21,690 nucleotides of DNA, taken from assembly GCA_009925045.1 (NCBI GenBank), contig RFQK01000006.1, positions 1-21,690 of the forward strand, given 5' to 3'. Below, one piece after another: positions 7,702 through 15,888 of this stretch (position 1 is the first letter of the stretch; each line of letters opens with the position of its first letter). The notes beneath the pieces are model-generated. The model searched no databases, was not told where the DNA came from, and was given only the letters and a program-made list of their open reading frames with translations. This stretch comes from Methylococcaceae bacterium (GTDB taxonomy: Bacteria; Pseudomonadota; Gammaproteobacteria; Methylococcales; Methylomonadaceae). A program made the translations under genes and the position numbers.

Positions 7702-8180
7702 TTGAAGATCGCTTTGATGAAGAACGTTTCGAGTTTGGCGAAGCTGTCCGCGTCATCCGTAACGTCCGTAACGACGGCACCTATCCCGGTAAACCAGTGG
7801 GTGAACTCCTGATTCGCCGTGGTAGCGTTGGCCATGTGATCGAGGTAGGCACTTTCTTACAAGATCAGGTCATCTATACCGTACATTTTCTGGATCAAGG
7901 CCGGATGGTTGGTTGTCGGGCTGAAGAACTGATCCCTGCCGACGCCGAATGGACACCGAGCCGTTTTGAATTTCGTGACAAGGTTATTTGCACTATTAAT
8001 CTCAGTGTAAAAGGTGAGATTGTTGCCAGCCAAGGTAGCGAAGGTGAAATACTGAAGATACTGCGAGATATGGATCCGCTTCAGTATCATGTTCGTTTTC
8101 CGGGACGCACCCTGCAAGTGCCGGAAAATATTCTTGAGGCCGTCAATACCGAAGACGTGCCAAGCGAGGGGGTTGTCTGA
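7698..8180 (+). CDS. nifZ: NifZ, P-cluster maturation factor
   Basis: 160 residues. NifZ helps form the second P-cluster of the MoFe protein. The N-terminal domain has the family pattern FGEAVRVIRNVRNDGTYPG, then RRGSVGHVIEVGTFLQ, VIYTVHFLDQ and VGCRAEELIP. A second half starting at FEFRDKV repeats the same strand plan (GEIVASQGSEGEI, then YHVRFPGRTLQVPE), as in two-domain NifZ proteins. It shares 4 bases with nifW upstream and 1 base with nifM downstream (TGATG), so translation is coupled. The small protein at 2018-2278 looks like a one-domain relative. Confidence 0.94.
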   Translation: MIEDRFDEERFEFGEAVRVIRNVRNDGTYPGKPVGELLIRRGSVGHVIEVGTFLQDQVIYTVHFLDQGRMVGCRAEELIPADAEWTPSRFEFRDKVICTINLSVKGEIVASQGSEGEILKILRDMDPLQYHVRFPGRTLQVPENILEAVNTEDVPSEGVV

Positions 8181-9031
8181 TGAGTCTGCATACATCTTCA
8201 CCTGAAGCCTATACTTTATTACGTGCCGCATTAAATTTGTTTCAAAAACCCCCTGCCCAACTGGATGAAACGCAATTGAGTAAGGCCAGTCGACAGGCAA
8301 TCAGGGAGTTTGATATTGAAACCCGAGTTTTACAATCCAGTGAAGCCGCCGGGGTGATTGTCAGCGAAGAAGAGCTCGCGCGTGCCTTCGCTGAAGTCAG
8401 AAATCGCTTTGAAGATGAGCAACAGTTTAATGCGGCGCTTGAAGCGCATAATCTGAACAACGACAGCCTGCGTAATGCGCTCGCCAGACAATGTAAGGTG
8501 AATGCAGTCTTGGAGAAAATAGCGTCCAGATCTCCCAAAGTGAGCGACGTTGAAGTAGGCATTTATTACCACAGCCATCCGGAAAAATTCCGTCGCCCAG
8601 AACAACGTTCGGCTCGGCATATATTAATCAGTGTTAATCCAGATTATCCAGAAAATACCCGTGAATTAGCATTGCAAAGGATTCAGGACATAGCCCTAAC
8701 ACTGCAACGCAAACCCCATAAATTTGCCGATCTGGCCATGAAGTATTCCGAATGCCCCACTGCTCTCAATGGTGGTGAACTGGGCTTTATTGTACAAGGT
8801 CAACTATTTCCTGAACTGGATCAGGTTTTATTTCAGCTGAAAGCCGGCCAGTTAAGCGGCGTCGTTGAGACTGAAATTGGCTTTCATTTGATTCAGTGTC
8901 AGAAAATTTTGCTCACCGAAACCCTATCGCTGCAAAAAACGGCCCCCAAAATTCGCCAATTGATGCAGGATCGACACCGCCGTACCTGTCAGAAAGCCTG
9001 GCTGGCTTCCTTACCCGTTTCATCGACTTAA
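8180..9031 (+). CDS. nifM: NifM, prolyl isomerase for Fe-protein maturation
   Basis: 283 residues, the usual size. NifM is a peptidyl-prolyl cis-trans isomerase needed for an active, stable NifH. The N-terminal half is a helical SurA/PpiC-like chaperone part. The C-terminal half is a parvulin domain with the signatures RSARHILISVN, FADLAMKYSECPTALNGGELGF and the closing VVETEIGFHLIQCQKI. There is no signal peptide, consistent with a cytoplasmic role. It follows nifZ with a one-base overlap. A spacing of 23 bases then separates it from a thioredoxin-fold ferredoxin. Confidence 0.92.
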   Translation: MSLHTSSPEAYTLLRAALNLFQKPPAQLDETQLSKASRQAIREFDIETRVLQSSEAAGVIVSEEELARAFAEVRNRFEDEQQFNAALEAHNLNNDSLRNALARQCKVNAVLEKIASRSPKVSDVEVGIYYHSHPEKFRRPEQRSARHILISVNPDYPENTRELALQRIQDIALTLQRKPHKFADLAMKYSECPTALNGGELGFIVQGQLFPELDQVLFQLKAGQLSGVVETEIGFHLIQCQKILLTETLSLQKTAPKIRQLMQDRHRRTCQKAWLASLPVSST

Positions 9032-9054
9032 TTTCATCTGCCCGAGGTATTGTT

Positions 9055-9378
9055 ATGCCAAAACCACTTAAACACGTGTTTATCTGCACTCAAAACCGAC
9101 CTCAAGGTCATCCAAGAGGCTCATGCACTGCCAGCGGCTGTGTCGACATTATGAACGCCTTTTTAAATGAGATTCAGAGTCGAAATCTGTTTGACCGCAT
9201 TGCAGTGACCAATACCGGCTGCCTGGGTCCTTGCATGACTGGACCCAATGTTTTGGTCTATCCCGAAGGCATACTGTATGGACGCGTAAAAAAGGAGGAT
9301 GTGAATAGAATTATTGATCAACACTTGCTAGGTGATGAACCAGTCACTGCACTTCAGGTATCCCCCGAAATTTGGTGA
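9055..9378 (+). CDS. thioredoxin-fold [2Fe-2S] ferredoxin (Shethna protein I type)
   Basis: 107 residues from ATG 9055 (CGAGGTATTGTT ahead). It belongs to the thioredoxin-like [2Fe-2S] ferredoxins, the family of Clostridium pasteurianum 2Fe ferredoxin and Azotobacter FeSI, not the plant type. Diagnostic parts are HVFICTQNRPQGHPRGSC with the first two ligands (Cys11, Cys24), then NTGCLGPCMTGPNVLVYPEG with the CxxxC pair, and the end YGRVKKEDVNRIIDQHL. Members of this family contact nitrogenase MoFe protein in some organisms, and the nif-operon position fits that. It makes this window unusually rich in ferredoxins: two plant-type, this one and FdxB. Confidence 0.9.
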   Translation: MPKPLKHVFICTQNRPQGHPRGSCTASGCVDIMNAFLNEIQSRNLFDRIAVTNTGCLGPCMTGPNVLVYPEGILYGRVKKEDVNRIIDQHLLGDEPVTALQVSPEIW

Positions 9379-9388
9379 GGGATAAACT

Positions 9389-9784
9389 ATGTCTGCGCCG
9401 ATAATGAGTGATCAGTTCTTAGAGGGTCAAATAGACGCATATCGTCTTCGGGGTGAAGCAATCTGTGCTGAAATCAGCCGGCAAATATGCCATTTGCTGC
9501 CAGATCAAAGCTTAGCATTGCCCGTCTATGATCAAGCACGTTTCAGTCTGATAACCGATCCTTATAGCCAACAACAGGATTTGATTGCGGACTGGTTGTC
9601 TGAAGGTCGACGACGCGGACAAATTCGTCTGCATCATGATGGTAGTTTTTATGCTGAATACGATGTCCTTCAAGCACATCCTCGGCGACCTGCTATCTTT
9701 ATTGAAGCTGTCCATGCTTGGGGGCGTGAAGATGTCATTAAATCCGAAGCCCGATTAATCGACATGCCGCAGGATAGTATCTAA
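9389..9784 (+). CDS. unknown nif-operon protein, 131 residues
   Basis: I do not recognise this family. It is a soluble protein with an acidic N-terminal helix (DQFLEGQIDAYRLRGEAICAEISRQI), a region around YDQARFSLITDPYSQQQDLIADWL, and a C-terminal sheet-like part (FYAEYDVLQAH, PAIFIEAVHAWG). It has one conserved-looking Trp-Gly and three cysteines but no Cys motif. An alternative start at 9404 is possible. The frame ends in TAATG, overlapping the next gene by one base, so it is probably made together with the DUF364 protein and may be its partner. No transmembrane segment or signal peptide is visible. Confidence 0.65.
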   Translation: MSAPIMSDQFLEGQIDAYRLRGEAICAEISRQICHLLPDQSLALPVYDQARFSLITDPYSQQQDLIADWLSEGRRRGQIRLHHDGSFYAEYDVLQAHPRRPAIFIEAVHAWGREDVIKSEARLIDMPQDSI

Positions 9785-10749
9785 TGCAAGACCCCAGGCA
9801 TTGTTACGAAATGATGCTAGATCTGACTATGTCAGACTATCGGTGCCAGCAGCTTGTGATTGGTTTGGTATGGACACTTTTCGTCCCAGATACCCCCTTA
9901 GCACGGCCTGGGCTCGCCATGAGCCCCGGCACGGTGAGCCGAACCCTGACTTGGCCAGGTGAATTGCAAAAGCAATCGGCCCGTGAATTAGCAAGCTGGA
10001 TACATTCTTGGAATAGCCATGAAGCCAGCGTGGCTCTGGCTGCCATTAATTGCCTCAGTCAACACTATGATTTCCCTGAATCGATTCGACTGGAACCCGG
10101 CCCAGGGTGCAATCTTGGTGTATTCGATTATTTTCTGCCCGAGCTACGTGGTAAAAAAGTGGCGGTCATTGGCCACTATCCGGGTATTGAAGCGTATCAA
10201 TCTGCAATGCAGTTGACTGTTCTGGAAAGACAGCCTGCTGGCATCGATTTACCCGATACCGCCAGTGAATATTTATTAACAGATGCTGACTGGGTATTCA
10301 TCACAGCGAGTAGCTTGGCTAACAAAACTTTCCCCAGGCTGGCAGAACTGGCCGCTCAGGCCACGACTGTGCTAATGGGGCCCAGTCTGCCTTGGCTTCC
10401 TCACTGGCATGAATTTGGTATTGATTATCTGGCCGGAGTTGAAGTCATGGATCCAGCATCATTGTTTGATTGTGTTACCCAAGGGGGCGGGGTCAGAATT
10501 TTTGAAAAAAGTGTGGCCTATCGAATTGCCGAACTGACTCCGGCCTGCAGTATGAATTGGTTAAAAACGGCTATTGGTGACTGTTTTGCACGCAGAAGCC
10601 AGCTCAATAGGGCGATGGAACGCTGGTACGAGAACGGACAGAGCTCACGTTTTCCAGAATATGCCGAACTGGAAGGTATTAACCGAGGGCTTTCGCATCT
10701 GGACTCCAGCTTTAAGCGCTTATGGGACGCGCATGGTCAGGATCAATAA
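9784..10749 (+). CDS. DUF364 (putative heavy-metal chelation domain) protein
   Basis: 321 residues. The C-terminal two thirds have the DUF364 layout: a Rossmann-type strand GKKVAVIGHYPGIE, the pair ADWVFITASSLANKTFPRL with its polar turn, TTVLMGPSLPWLP, and DYLAGVEVMDPASLFDCVTQGGG. The first third would be the DUF4213-like cap, including LAAINCLSQHYDF. DUF364 proteins are proposed to bind metal and often lie near metal-handling genes; the biochemical role is not established. In a nif operon a part in molybdenum or iron supply is a fair inference only. It follows the previous unknown gene with a one-base overlap and is 2 bases from the next, so it lies inside a tightly coupled block. Confidence 0.72.
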   Translation: MQDPRHCYEMMLDLTMSDYRCQQLVIGLVWTLFVPDTPLARPGLAMSPGTVSRTLTWPGELQKQSARELASWIHSWNSHEASVALAAINCLSQHYDFPESIRLEPGPGCNLGVFDYFLPELRGKKVAVIGHYPGIEAYQSAMQLTVLERQPAGIDLPDTASEYLLTDADWVFITASSLANKTFPRLAELAAQATTVLMGPSLPWLPHWHEFGIDYLAGVEVMDPASLFDCVTQGGGVRIFEKSVAYRIAELTPACSMNWLKTAIGDCFARRSQLNRAMERWYENGQSSRFPEYAELEGINRGLSHLDSSFKRLWDAHGQDQ

Positions 10750-10751
10750 TC

Positions 10752-11195
10752 ATGAATTCGCCTACCAAGCCCATCGATCAACGACTGATACTATTCTATA
10801 AGGGTCATATTAGCGCCCTGGTGCTATTTGCAGTCCATCATCAGAACTGCGTCGTATTTCCCAAAGCCTTACCCGTGTTATCCAGTCTTCATGAAGATAG
10901 CTTAACAAACCCGAGTACGGTTATTTTGCACCCGGCTTCTCTTCTGCAAGAGGTAACACGGTCATACGGATGGGATAAGGATTTTTTAAAACTGGAATCT
11001 GGTTTTTGTGAATCTGTAGCAACACCAAGCGGCAACATTCAGGTTTATCTGGCCGGTTTTAACTGTCTGGATCCCCCTCATAGCCAATTACACTCTAATC
11101 AGTGTCTGTTAAAAACCTTGCCTGAACTTCGTCGTCAGCCTCCAACCGAAATCGAACTCTTAAGACGTGCCTATGTCAGACTTATGGAAGGCTGA
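10752..11195 (+). CDS. unknown nif-operon protein, 147 residues
   Basis: The start at 10752 lies 2 bases after the DUF364 stop. A frame extending further upstream would run inside that gene. I cannot name the family. The product has a hydrophobic first third (LILFYKGHISALVLFAVHH), which could be a buried beta sheet rather than a membrane helix. The C-terminal motif is PELRRQPPTEIELLRRAYVRLME, a helix with a charged face that looks conserved and reminds me of unnamed proteins in other nif regions. The end overlaps the GlcF-like gene by 23 bases. Function cannot be read from the sequence. Confidence 0.62.
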   Translation: MNSPTKPIDQRLILFYKGHISALVLFAVHHQNCVVFPKALPVLSSLHEDSLTNPSTVILHPASLLQEVTRSYGWDKDFLKLESGFCESVATPSGNIQVYLAGFNCLDPPHSQLHSNQCLLKTLPELRRQPPTEIELLRRAYVRLMEG

Positions 11196-12212
11196 AAGCC
11201 AATATCATGACTTCAATTGCTGGCCAGCAGAAACTGGGGAAAGTTACACCCCTCCAGCACATTATTTACCCGACAGTTCTGAATGCCAAAATTGTGGTGT
11301 TTGTCTAAGCAGTTGTAGCAGTTATTATCTTGAGCCTATTTATGAAGAAAGTCCCCGAGGTCGTGTTGCTCTTTTACGGCAGACTCAATTGGGTCAGACG
11401 AATTGGGATGCAGAGTCTCTCAGTCATTTGAACAACTGTTTACAGTGTCGTAGCTGCGAAACAGTTTGCCCGAGTCAGATGGATTATCAATATTGGTACG
11501 ATCAGACTCAGCAACAGCTTCATAGCCATCAACCCATAAAGCGTCTGGCGCGACTAGGCTTCTGGTTAATCACCCATAAGCGTTGGCGTAAAGCCCTTTT
11601 ACCTGCGATTGCTTTGTTTCAGCACAGCGGTCTTATCCATGTGCTTGAGCAAACAAGCTTGTTACAGAAAGTCGGTCTGGACAGTATCAGTCGCTATCCG
11701 GTTCACCCTTCTTTGAGTGAATTTGCCACTATCTACCCAGTCAAAAAAATTCGCTTACGAGGACGAGTCGCCTTGTTTACCGGTTGTCTGGCAGAACACT
11801 TTGATCAGGAGACCTTGCGAGCCAGCATTAAGGTGTTAAATCACATTGGCTATGAAGTCGTCGTTCCTCATGAACAAACATGCTGTGGTGCATTGCATCA
11901 GCATCACGGCCTTTCAGCCCAGTCATTCATGGCACAGAATATTCGTACCTTTTATGAATTGGAGATTACTGCAGGACACTGGAGCTTTTCACGGATAGCC
12001 ACTTATGTTGTGGTGCTGGCGGAAGCTATATGCTGAGACATCCCGAAAAAGCCGACCAATTGCGGCAGTTAAAATGGGAACAAGTCGCTCGTCTGCAACC
12101 TGATCTGGTCGTTTCTACAAACTTTGGCTGTGCTCTGCATCTCAACAGTGGCCAGCAAAAAGGCGGCTTAAAATTCGTACACCCAATCAGATTGCTAGCC
12201 GACCGTTTATAA
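11173..12212 (+). pseudogene. GlcF/LutA-like Fe-S (CCG domain) protein with central deletion
   Basis: The frame from ATG 11173 gives an N-terminal two-[4Fe-4S] ferredoxin part: CQNCGVCLSSCSSYYLEP and CLQCRSCETVCPSQMDYQ, with SPRGRVALLRQ between. After a helical linker comes the first CCG domain (TGCLAEHF, EQTCCGALHQHHG). Near 11970-11980 the frame changes and the reading resumes one frame over as SHLCCGAGGSYML to 12212, which is the second CCG domain. Roughly 80 residues expected between the two CCG cysteine motifs are absent. Intact relatives (GlcF, LutA, heterodisulfide-reductase type) pass electrons between flavoproteins and Fe-S partners. It ends 20 bases from the converging rseC gene. 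As written it yields only a truncated protein ending at 12036. Confidence 0.82.
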
Positions 12213-12232
12213 GCAATTGAGGTTTACCATAG

Positions 12233-12697
12233 CTACCCATCAGTCGTCAGACCTGAGTGGCAATCACTAACCTGTGTGGATTCGCTTAGACGAGCGACAA
12301 TCTGTGGTACGGGACAAATGATCTGCCGGAGTTTTTGTTTTAGATACCAAAAACTCCCCACCAAACTCAGCAAGGCGATTAAAGGCAGCCAGAGCGACCA
12401 AGCAGGTAACAGAAGGTCCCAGATGGAGGTCACGAGTAACATCAATACCAGTGGTAGTGCATAGAGCAACACCGCCCCCCCTAACACAGCCTTGTCGTCG
12501 ATGGAGAGGATAAGTCTGTCACCAGGACAAAAACTGTCCTGGCAGGGCAACTTCAATTCACGAACTGGAAGTAGCAGACTGATGGAACTGGTCCCGCAAT
12601 GTGTCCTCTGACTGCAAGCCGAACAGGCACTTGCAGCCTCAGAACGCACCCAAATATGACCCGGTTCAACCCGGGTCACAAACACCGATTGTTGCAT
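12233..12697 (-). CDS. rseC: RseC/MucC-family membrane protein (SoxR-reducing type)
   Basis: 154 residues from ATG 12697, one base after the nifF stop; a longer frame from a TTG at 12718 would overlap nifF. The cytoplasmic N-terminus has the family Cys cluster SACSACSQRTHCG, followed by a beta-rich part with PGDRLILSID. Two adjacent membrane helices follow (LGGAVLLYALPLVLMLLVTS and a second, WLPLIALLSLVGSFWYL). RseC-like proteins usually sit with Rnf/Rsx complexes and help reduce SoxR or feed Rnf electrons. An Rnf operon lies at the other end of this window, so a role in Rnf-driven ferredoxin reduction for nitrogenase is plausible. Its position directly after nifF is unusual. Confidence 0.8.
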   Translation of the reverse strand: MQQSVFVTRVEPGHIWVRSEAASACSACSQRTHCGTSSISLLLPVRELKLPCQDSFCPGDRLILSIDDKAVLGGAVLLYALPLVLMLLVTSIWDLLLPAWSLWLPLIALLSLVGSFWYLKQKLRQIICPVPQIVARLSESTQVSDCHSGLTTDG

Positions 12698-12698
12698 G

Positions 12699-12953
12699 TC
12701 ACTGCCAAGCTGGCGCAATATCGGCCAGCCAAGCGCTTAAACGACCTTCGGTCTGATCTTTTTGATTATCTTCATCCAAAACTAATCCCACAAACTGCCC
12801 ATCCAGCTCAGCCTTACTACGATCATAGGTGTAACCGTCGGTACTGGTAAATCCGATGAATTTAGCACCCGCATCCGCAAAAGCGTCATAGAGCATGCCT
12901 ATTTTGCGGGTATTGCCAGTATCAGTTCCAAAAAAAATGCCTACCTTTGCCAT
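12699..12953 (-). pseudogene. nifF: nifF flavodoxin with in-frame central deletion
   Basis: The first residues are MAKVGIFFGTDTGNTRKI, the FMN-phosphate loop of a nif flavodoxin. From residue 19 the sequence jumps to GMLYDAFADAGAKFIGF and STDGYTYDRSKAELDGQFVGL, the end of the protein, closing with LDEDNQKDQTEGRLSAWL. Nif flavodoxins are about 175-180 residues and this has 84, so around 90-95 residues are missing in frame at about 12899. The missing part holds both FMN ring loops (the GTPTLGEG-like and GLGDQ-like stretches). The frame stays open but such a product could not bind FMN in the normal way. AGGAG precedes the start. Intact NifF donates electrons to NifH. Confidence 0.85.
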
Positions 12954-12974
12954 CTTCGATTCTCCTAATTAAGA

Positions 12975-13595
12975 TCAAATTTGTATCTGGAATAATGCAG
13001 AGGCCACTTCTGCCGGGGTTTCCTGTTTTGCTACAGGTATATGAGTTTTTAGGGTGACAGCATGTAAACGTCCCGAAGCCAAGACTTCTGTCAAAGTCGC
13101 CATGACTGCCTGATGTTGCTGAACCATACTCAGACCTTCAAACTGGCTACTGGTCACTTTTATGGCCAAATCACAGCCTTGACCATCAATCTCTATCACT
13201 GCCTCAGGAAATGCTCCCAGTATGAATTTTTCAACTTCAGAAGGACTGAGGGAGCCACAATGTTCTGTTTTTTGCTGTTCTGCAGATTCTAATAAAGGCA
13301 ACAGACTGCCATCCTGATCCATAGCCTCAATAATATCGGCACCACCAACCAATTAACCGTTCACAAATATTTGCGGGAAGGTGGGCCACTTTGATATGGA
13401 CGGTAATTTTTCGCGAATAAAGGGCGCTTTTAGAACATCCACATAGGCAAACGGTATACCGGTTGCGTTTAAAATTCCGACAGCTTTGGCCGAAAAGCCA
13501 CACTCTGGCGCAGTGGGAACGCCTTTCATATAAATAATTACTGAGTTTTCTGCTAATTGCTGAAGAATTTTATCTTTGGTACTGGAACTGCTCAT
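12975..13595 (-). pseudogene. monothiol glutaredoxin-BolA fusion with in-frame UAA
   Basis: From ATG 13595 (AGGAGAATAG upstream) residues 1-80 are a CGFS monothiol glutaredoxin (Cys32 in PECGFSAKAVG, then WPTFPQIFVNG). A TAA codon at 13355-13353 interrupts the fold. The same frame continues as LVGGADIIEAMDQDGSLLPLL, the rest of the glutaredoxin, then a linker and a BolA domain (VEKFILGAF, GLSMVQQHQAVMATL and HAVTLKTHIP). A Glu codon (GAA) is expected at the stop, so one base change explains it. CGFS glutaredoxins and BolA proteins bind a shared [2Fe-2S] cluster and natural fusions are known. Whether the stop is a sequence error, a real mutation or something read through is open. Confidence 0.8.
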
Positions 13596-13612
13596 AAGGC
13601 CTATTCTCCTGA

Positions 13613-14807
13613 TTATGAAACGGCTGAACGTATGCCAGGCTGATTCTGCTCAGCCGGACTATCGTCTTCGAATAACTGCACATCGCTCTCGCCACGAATG
13701 GCCGCAGCATCTACTACACATCGCCGGACCTGTGTCCGGGACGGTGTATGAAACATAGTGTGACGGAGCACCTGCTCCATGATGCTGCGCAGACCACGGG
13801 CACCGGTATTTCGACTGATAGCTTTTTCGGCAATTTCAACCAAGGCATCGGTGGTAAATTCCAAATTGACACTGTCAAAGGCAAACAATTGTTGATATTG
13901 CTTGACCAAGGCATTTTTAGGTTCTGTCAAAACCTGAATCAAGGCATCAACATCCAAAGGCTCCAGCGGCGCCAAAACCGGAAAACGACCAATAAATTCT
14001 GGTATCAAGCCAAAACGCTTTAAGTCATCTGGCTCGGTCGCATTTAGCATCTGTTCCAATGAAGGTTTTTCATCTGCAGCATTAAAATCAGCATGAAAAC
14101 CGATACCGGTTTTAGGAGGCGTGAGACGTTTTTCAATATGTTTTTCTAAGCCAGGAAAAGCCCCACCGGCAATAAACAAAATATTCCGGGTATCAATAGT
14201 GATTGAGTCAGCATTAGTATCTTTACGACGGCCTTTATTAGGGACTTTCACAGCGGAACCCTCTACCAAACGCAACAAAGCTTGCTGTACCCCTTCACCG
14301 GATACGTCACGAGTCCCGAAAGCCTGTTCAGGACTACGGGCAATTTTGTCAATTTCATCTATGTAGACAATCCCCCATTCGGCACGGTTAATTTGACCAT
14401 CTGCCACATCCAACAGACGCACCAAGATATTCTCGACATCTTCACCGACATAACCGGCTTGCGTGAGGGTGGTAGCATCCGCCATCGGCCGGGTCGGAAC
14501 CCACATAGTCGGTTTTACTGCTTTCATGGCGAAGACGTTTGTAATGGTTGTAGACGGCAACAGACAAAATCTCTTTGGCTAAATGCTGACCAATCACATA
14601 CTGATCCAGTAGCGCTTTGATACCTTCTGGTTTGGGCAAATCAGTCTGCATTTCAGCCAGATGTTTCTTTTTTCCCCAGCTCGAAACGACCTGGCTGGCC
14701 AGCGTGACACAGGCTTCACAAATAAAGCCTTCGGTTCCGGCTATCATAGGGACACTGGCAGATGCCGGTATTCCGCAAAACGAACAATGTTTGGTTTCAG
14801 TGGCCAT
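13613..14807 (-). pseudogene. clpX: clpX (nif-linked copy) with Walker A region deleted
   Basis: From ATG 14807 the N-terminal zinc finger (Cys8, Cys11, Cys30, Cys33 in HCSFCG and ICEAC) and [12 protein letters not shown], then [14 protein letters not shown] are clear ClpX. The sequence then enters about 20-25 unmatched bases near 14485-14509, and ClpX resumes in another frame at [20 protein letters not shown]. It continues through the Walker B IVYIDEIDKI, sensor segments and the GARGLRSIMEQVL end to 13613. Missing are roughly 33 residues holding the Walker A motif (GPTGSGKT). ClpX unfolds substrates for ClpP; a second clpX in nif clusters is known in Azotobacter, there next to nifM and nifF. 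As written, ATP binding would be impossible. Confidence 0.86.
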
Positions 14808-14845
14808 GGACAAACTCCGGCTGGATCTGGAACAGACAACGCCCC

Positions 14846-15160
14846 TTAGGCCGCCATTTTAGGTTGATGGGTAAAACAACTTTTCGGACAAACTTTTGAA
14901 CACGCCTCACAGCCGATGCAATCAGCCGGATTTTTCAAGCTCATGACCATGGTGTTATCGTCATCTTCAAAATCGCCATAATCGTCATCGAATTCTTCAT
15001 TTGCCAAAGCTTCTTCACGATCAACCAAATTAAAGACATCCCGAGGACAAACCTTGAAACAACGGCCACAACCTATGCAATTACGCTGATTCAGGTCTGA
15101 GACATACGCTGGTGTCCATTCACTGCCACCAAACGTGGTACCCGTTATAAATTCACTCAT
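14846..15160 (-). CDS. fdxB: FdxB-type two-cluster [4Fe-4S] ferredoxin
   Basis: 104 residues. The first cluster motif is [12 protein letters not shown] (Cys28, 31, 34, 38). A strongly acidic linker ([15 protein letters not shown]) follows, then the second motif [15 protein letters not shown] (Cys81, 84, 87, 91). Nif-linked 2[4Fe-4S] ferredoxins of the FdxB/ferredoxin III type have exactly this long insert between motifs and donate electrons to NifEN/NifB steps or to nitrogenase. It follows the DUF269-DUF683 pair as in other nif operons. The start at 15160 leaves a 9-base gap from DUF683. It is intact. Confidence 0.9.
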   Translation of the reverse strand: MSEFITGTTFGGSEWTPAYVSDLNQRNCIGCGRCFKVCPRDVFNLVDREEALANEEFDDDYGDFEDDDNTMVMSLKNPADCIGCEACSKVCPKSCFTHQPKMAA

Positions 15161-15169
15161 GGCGAGACC

Positions 15170-15382
15170 TCATGCATTAGTGCTGGCTGATTGAAATTTG
15201 CGGTTAGCTTCATCCCAAGCCTGACAGGCTTCGAATGTTTTCTGCGCAACCGCCATAAGCTCTAAATACGCATCCGGTAATCTGTCCTCTATCAAATCGT
15301 GCAACTCCATCGCAGCCTCCCCCGCCAGACGTTTGGTTTTCTTGACGTCTTTTTCCAGTGCTTTTAATTCTTCATCGCTCAT
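15170..15382 (-). CDS. DUF683 / CCE_0567-family small metalloprotein
   Basis: 70 residues from ATG 15382, chosen because GAGGTG lies 5 bases before it; a longer frame reaches back inside the upstream gene. It is a two-helix hairpin: LKALEKDVKKTKRLAGEAAM then a turn at EDRLPDAYLEL and a second helix (MAVAQKTFEACQAWDEANR). Family members in nif clusters are named CCE_0567 (Rop-like fold, metal-binding) and are always next to DUF269. Their exact job is unsettled, though FeMo-cofactor assembly or metal supply is suspected. Its stop lies 9 bases from the fdxB start. Confidence 0.85.
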   Translation of the reverse strand: MSDEELKALEKDVKKTKRLAGEAAMELHDLIEDRLPDAYLELMAVAQKTFEACQAWDEANRKFQSASTNA

Positions 15383-15389
15383 AAGCACC

Positions 15390-15863
15390 TCACGCTTCCG
15401 CAACTGCCCGGTAGGTATCGATGAGACCCACGGCTTTTTCAACCACTTGTTCGGTCTTCAGACACATTTCTTCCAGAGTCGGAAATCCAAAGCGATGCAC
15501 ATCTCTCAAAGTTTTGTCGACTACGATCAGTTTGCCAACCAGAACAAACGCGCGTCCAAAACCTTCATGGGTAATATTGATTACCGGTACTGCCATCAGA
15601 CCTGACTGCTGTTCAATTAGGGAAGCGATAGCGTTGTAATAGGATTTGACTCTGGCCAAAGTGGTTTCATCGGGATCGCCGATAATTGGAATTTCGCGTT
15701 TACGTTCCTTGGTCATCACCAAAGGATCAATAATTTTCTCTTCTGACCACCCTTCATAGGTATCGTAAGTATCAAGAGCTCGAAGTTGTTTCAGCATTTC
15801 AACAACGACGTTAGAACTCATAAACGGATCGCCTGATTCGACGACAAGTGCTGCTTGGGACAT
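15390..15863 (-). CDS. DUF269, NifX-associated nitrogen fixation protein
   Basis: 157 residues from ATG 15863 (AAGGAGATTTCC upstream). A longer frame extends to 16037 but those codons lie in the foreign high-GC block and are not DUF269. Typical elements are VVEMLKQLRALDTYDTYEGW, PIIGDPDETTLARVKSYYN, VPVINITHEGFGRAFVLVGKL and FGFPTLEEMCLKTEQVVEKAV. DUF269 proteins normally follow nifX, but here nifX is absent and the block upstream is chimeric. Function is not established beyond strong nif linkage. The coding sequence itself looks intact. Confidence 0.9.
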   Translation of the reverse strand: MSQAALVVESGDPFMSSNVVVEMLKQLRALDTYDTYEGWSEEKIIDPLVMTKERKREIPIIGDPDETTLARVKSYYNAIASLIEQQSGLMAVPVINITHEGFGRAFVLVGKLIVVDKTLRDVHRFGFPTLEEMCLKTEQVVEKAVGLIDTYRAVAEA

Positions 15864-15888
15864 GGAAATCTCCTTGGCTTGGTTACAG

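Noticed and set aside
12030..12212. Separate 60-codon gene after the GlcF-like gene
   Set aside because: Its residues are the second CCG domain of the same protein (the Cys-Cys-Gly motif precedes it in that frame), so it is a piece of the disrupted gene.
13000..13352. Independent BolA gene starting at TTG 13352
   Set aside because: Its first 20 residues complete the glutaredoxin fold and no ribosome site precedes the TTG.
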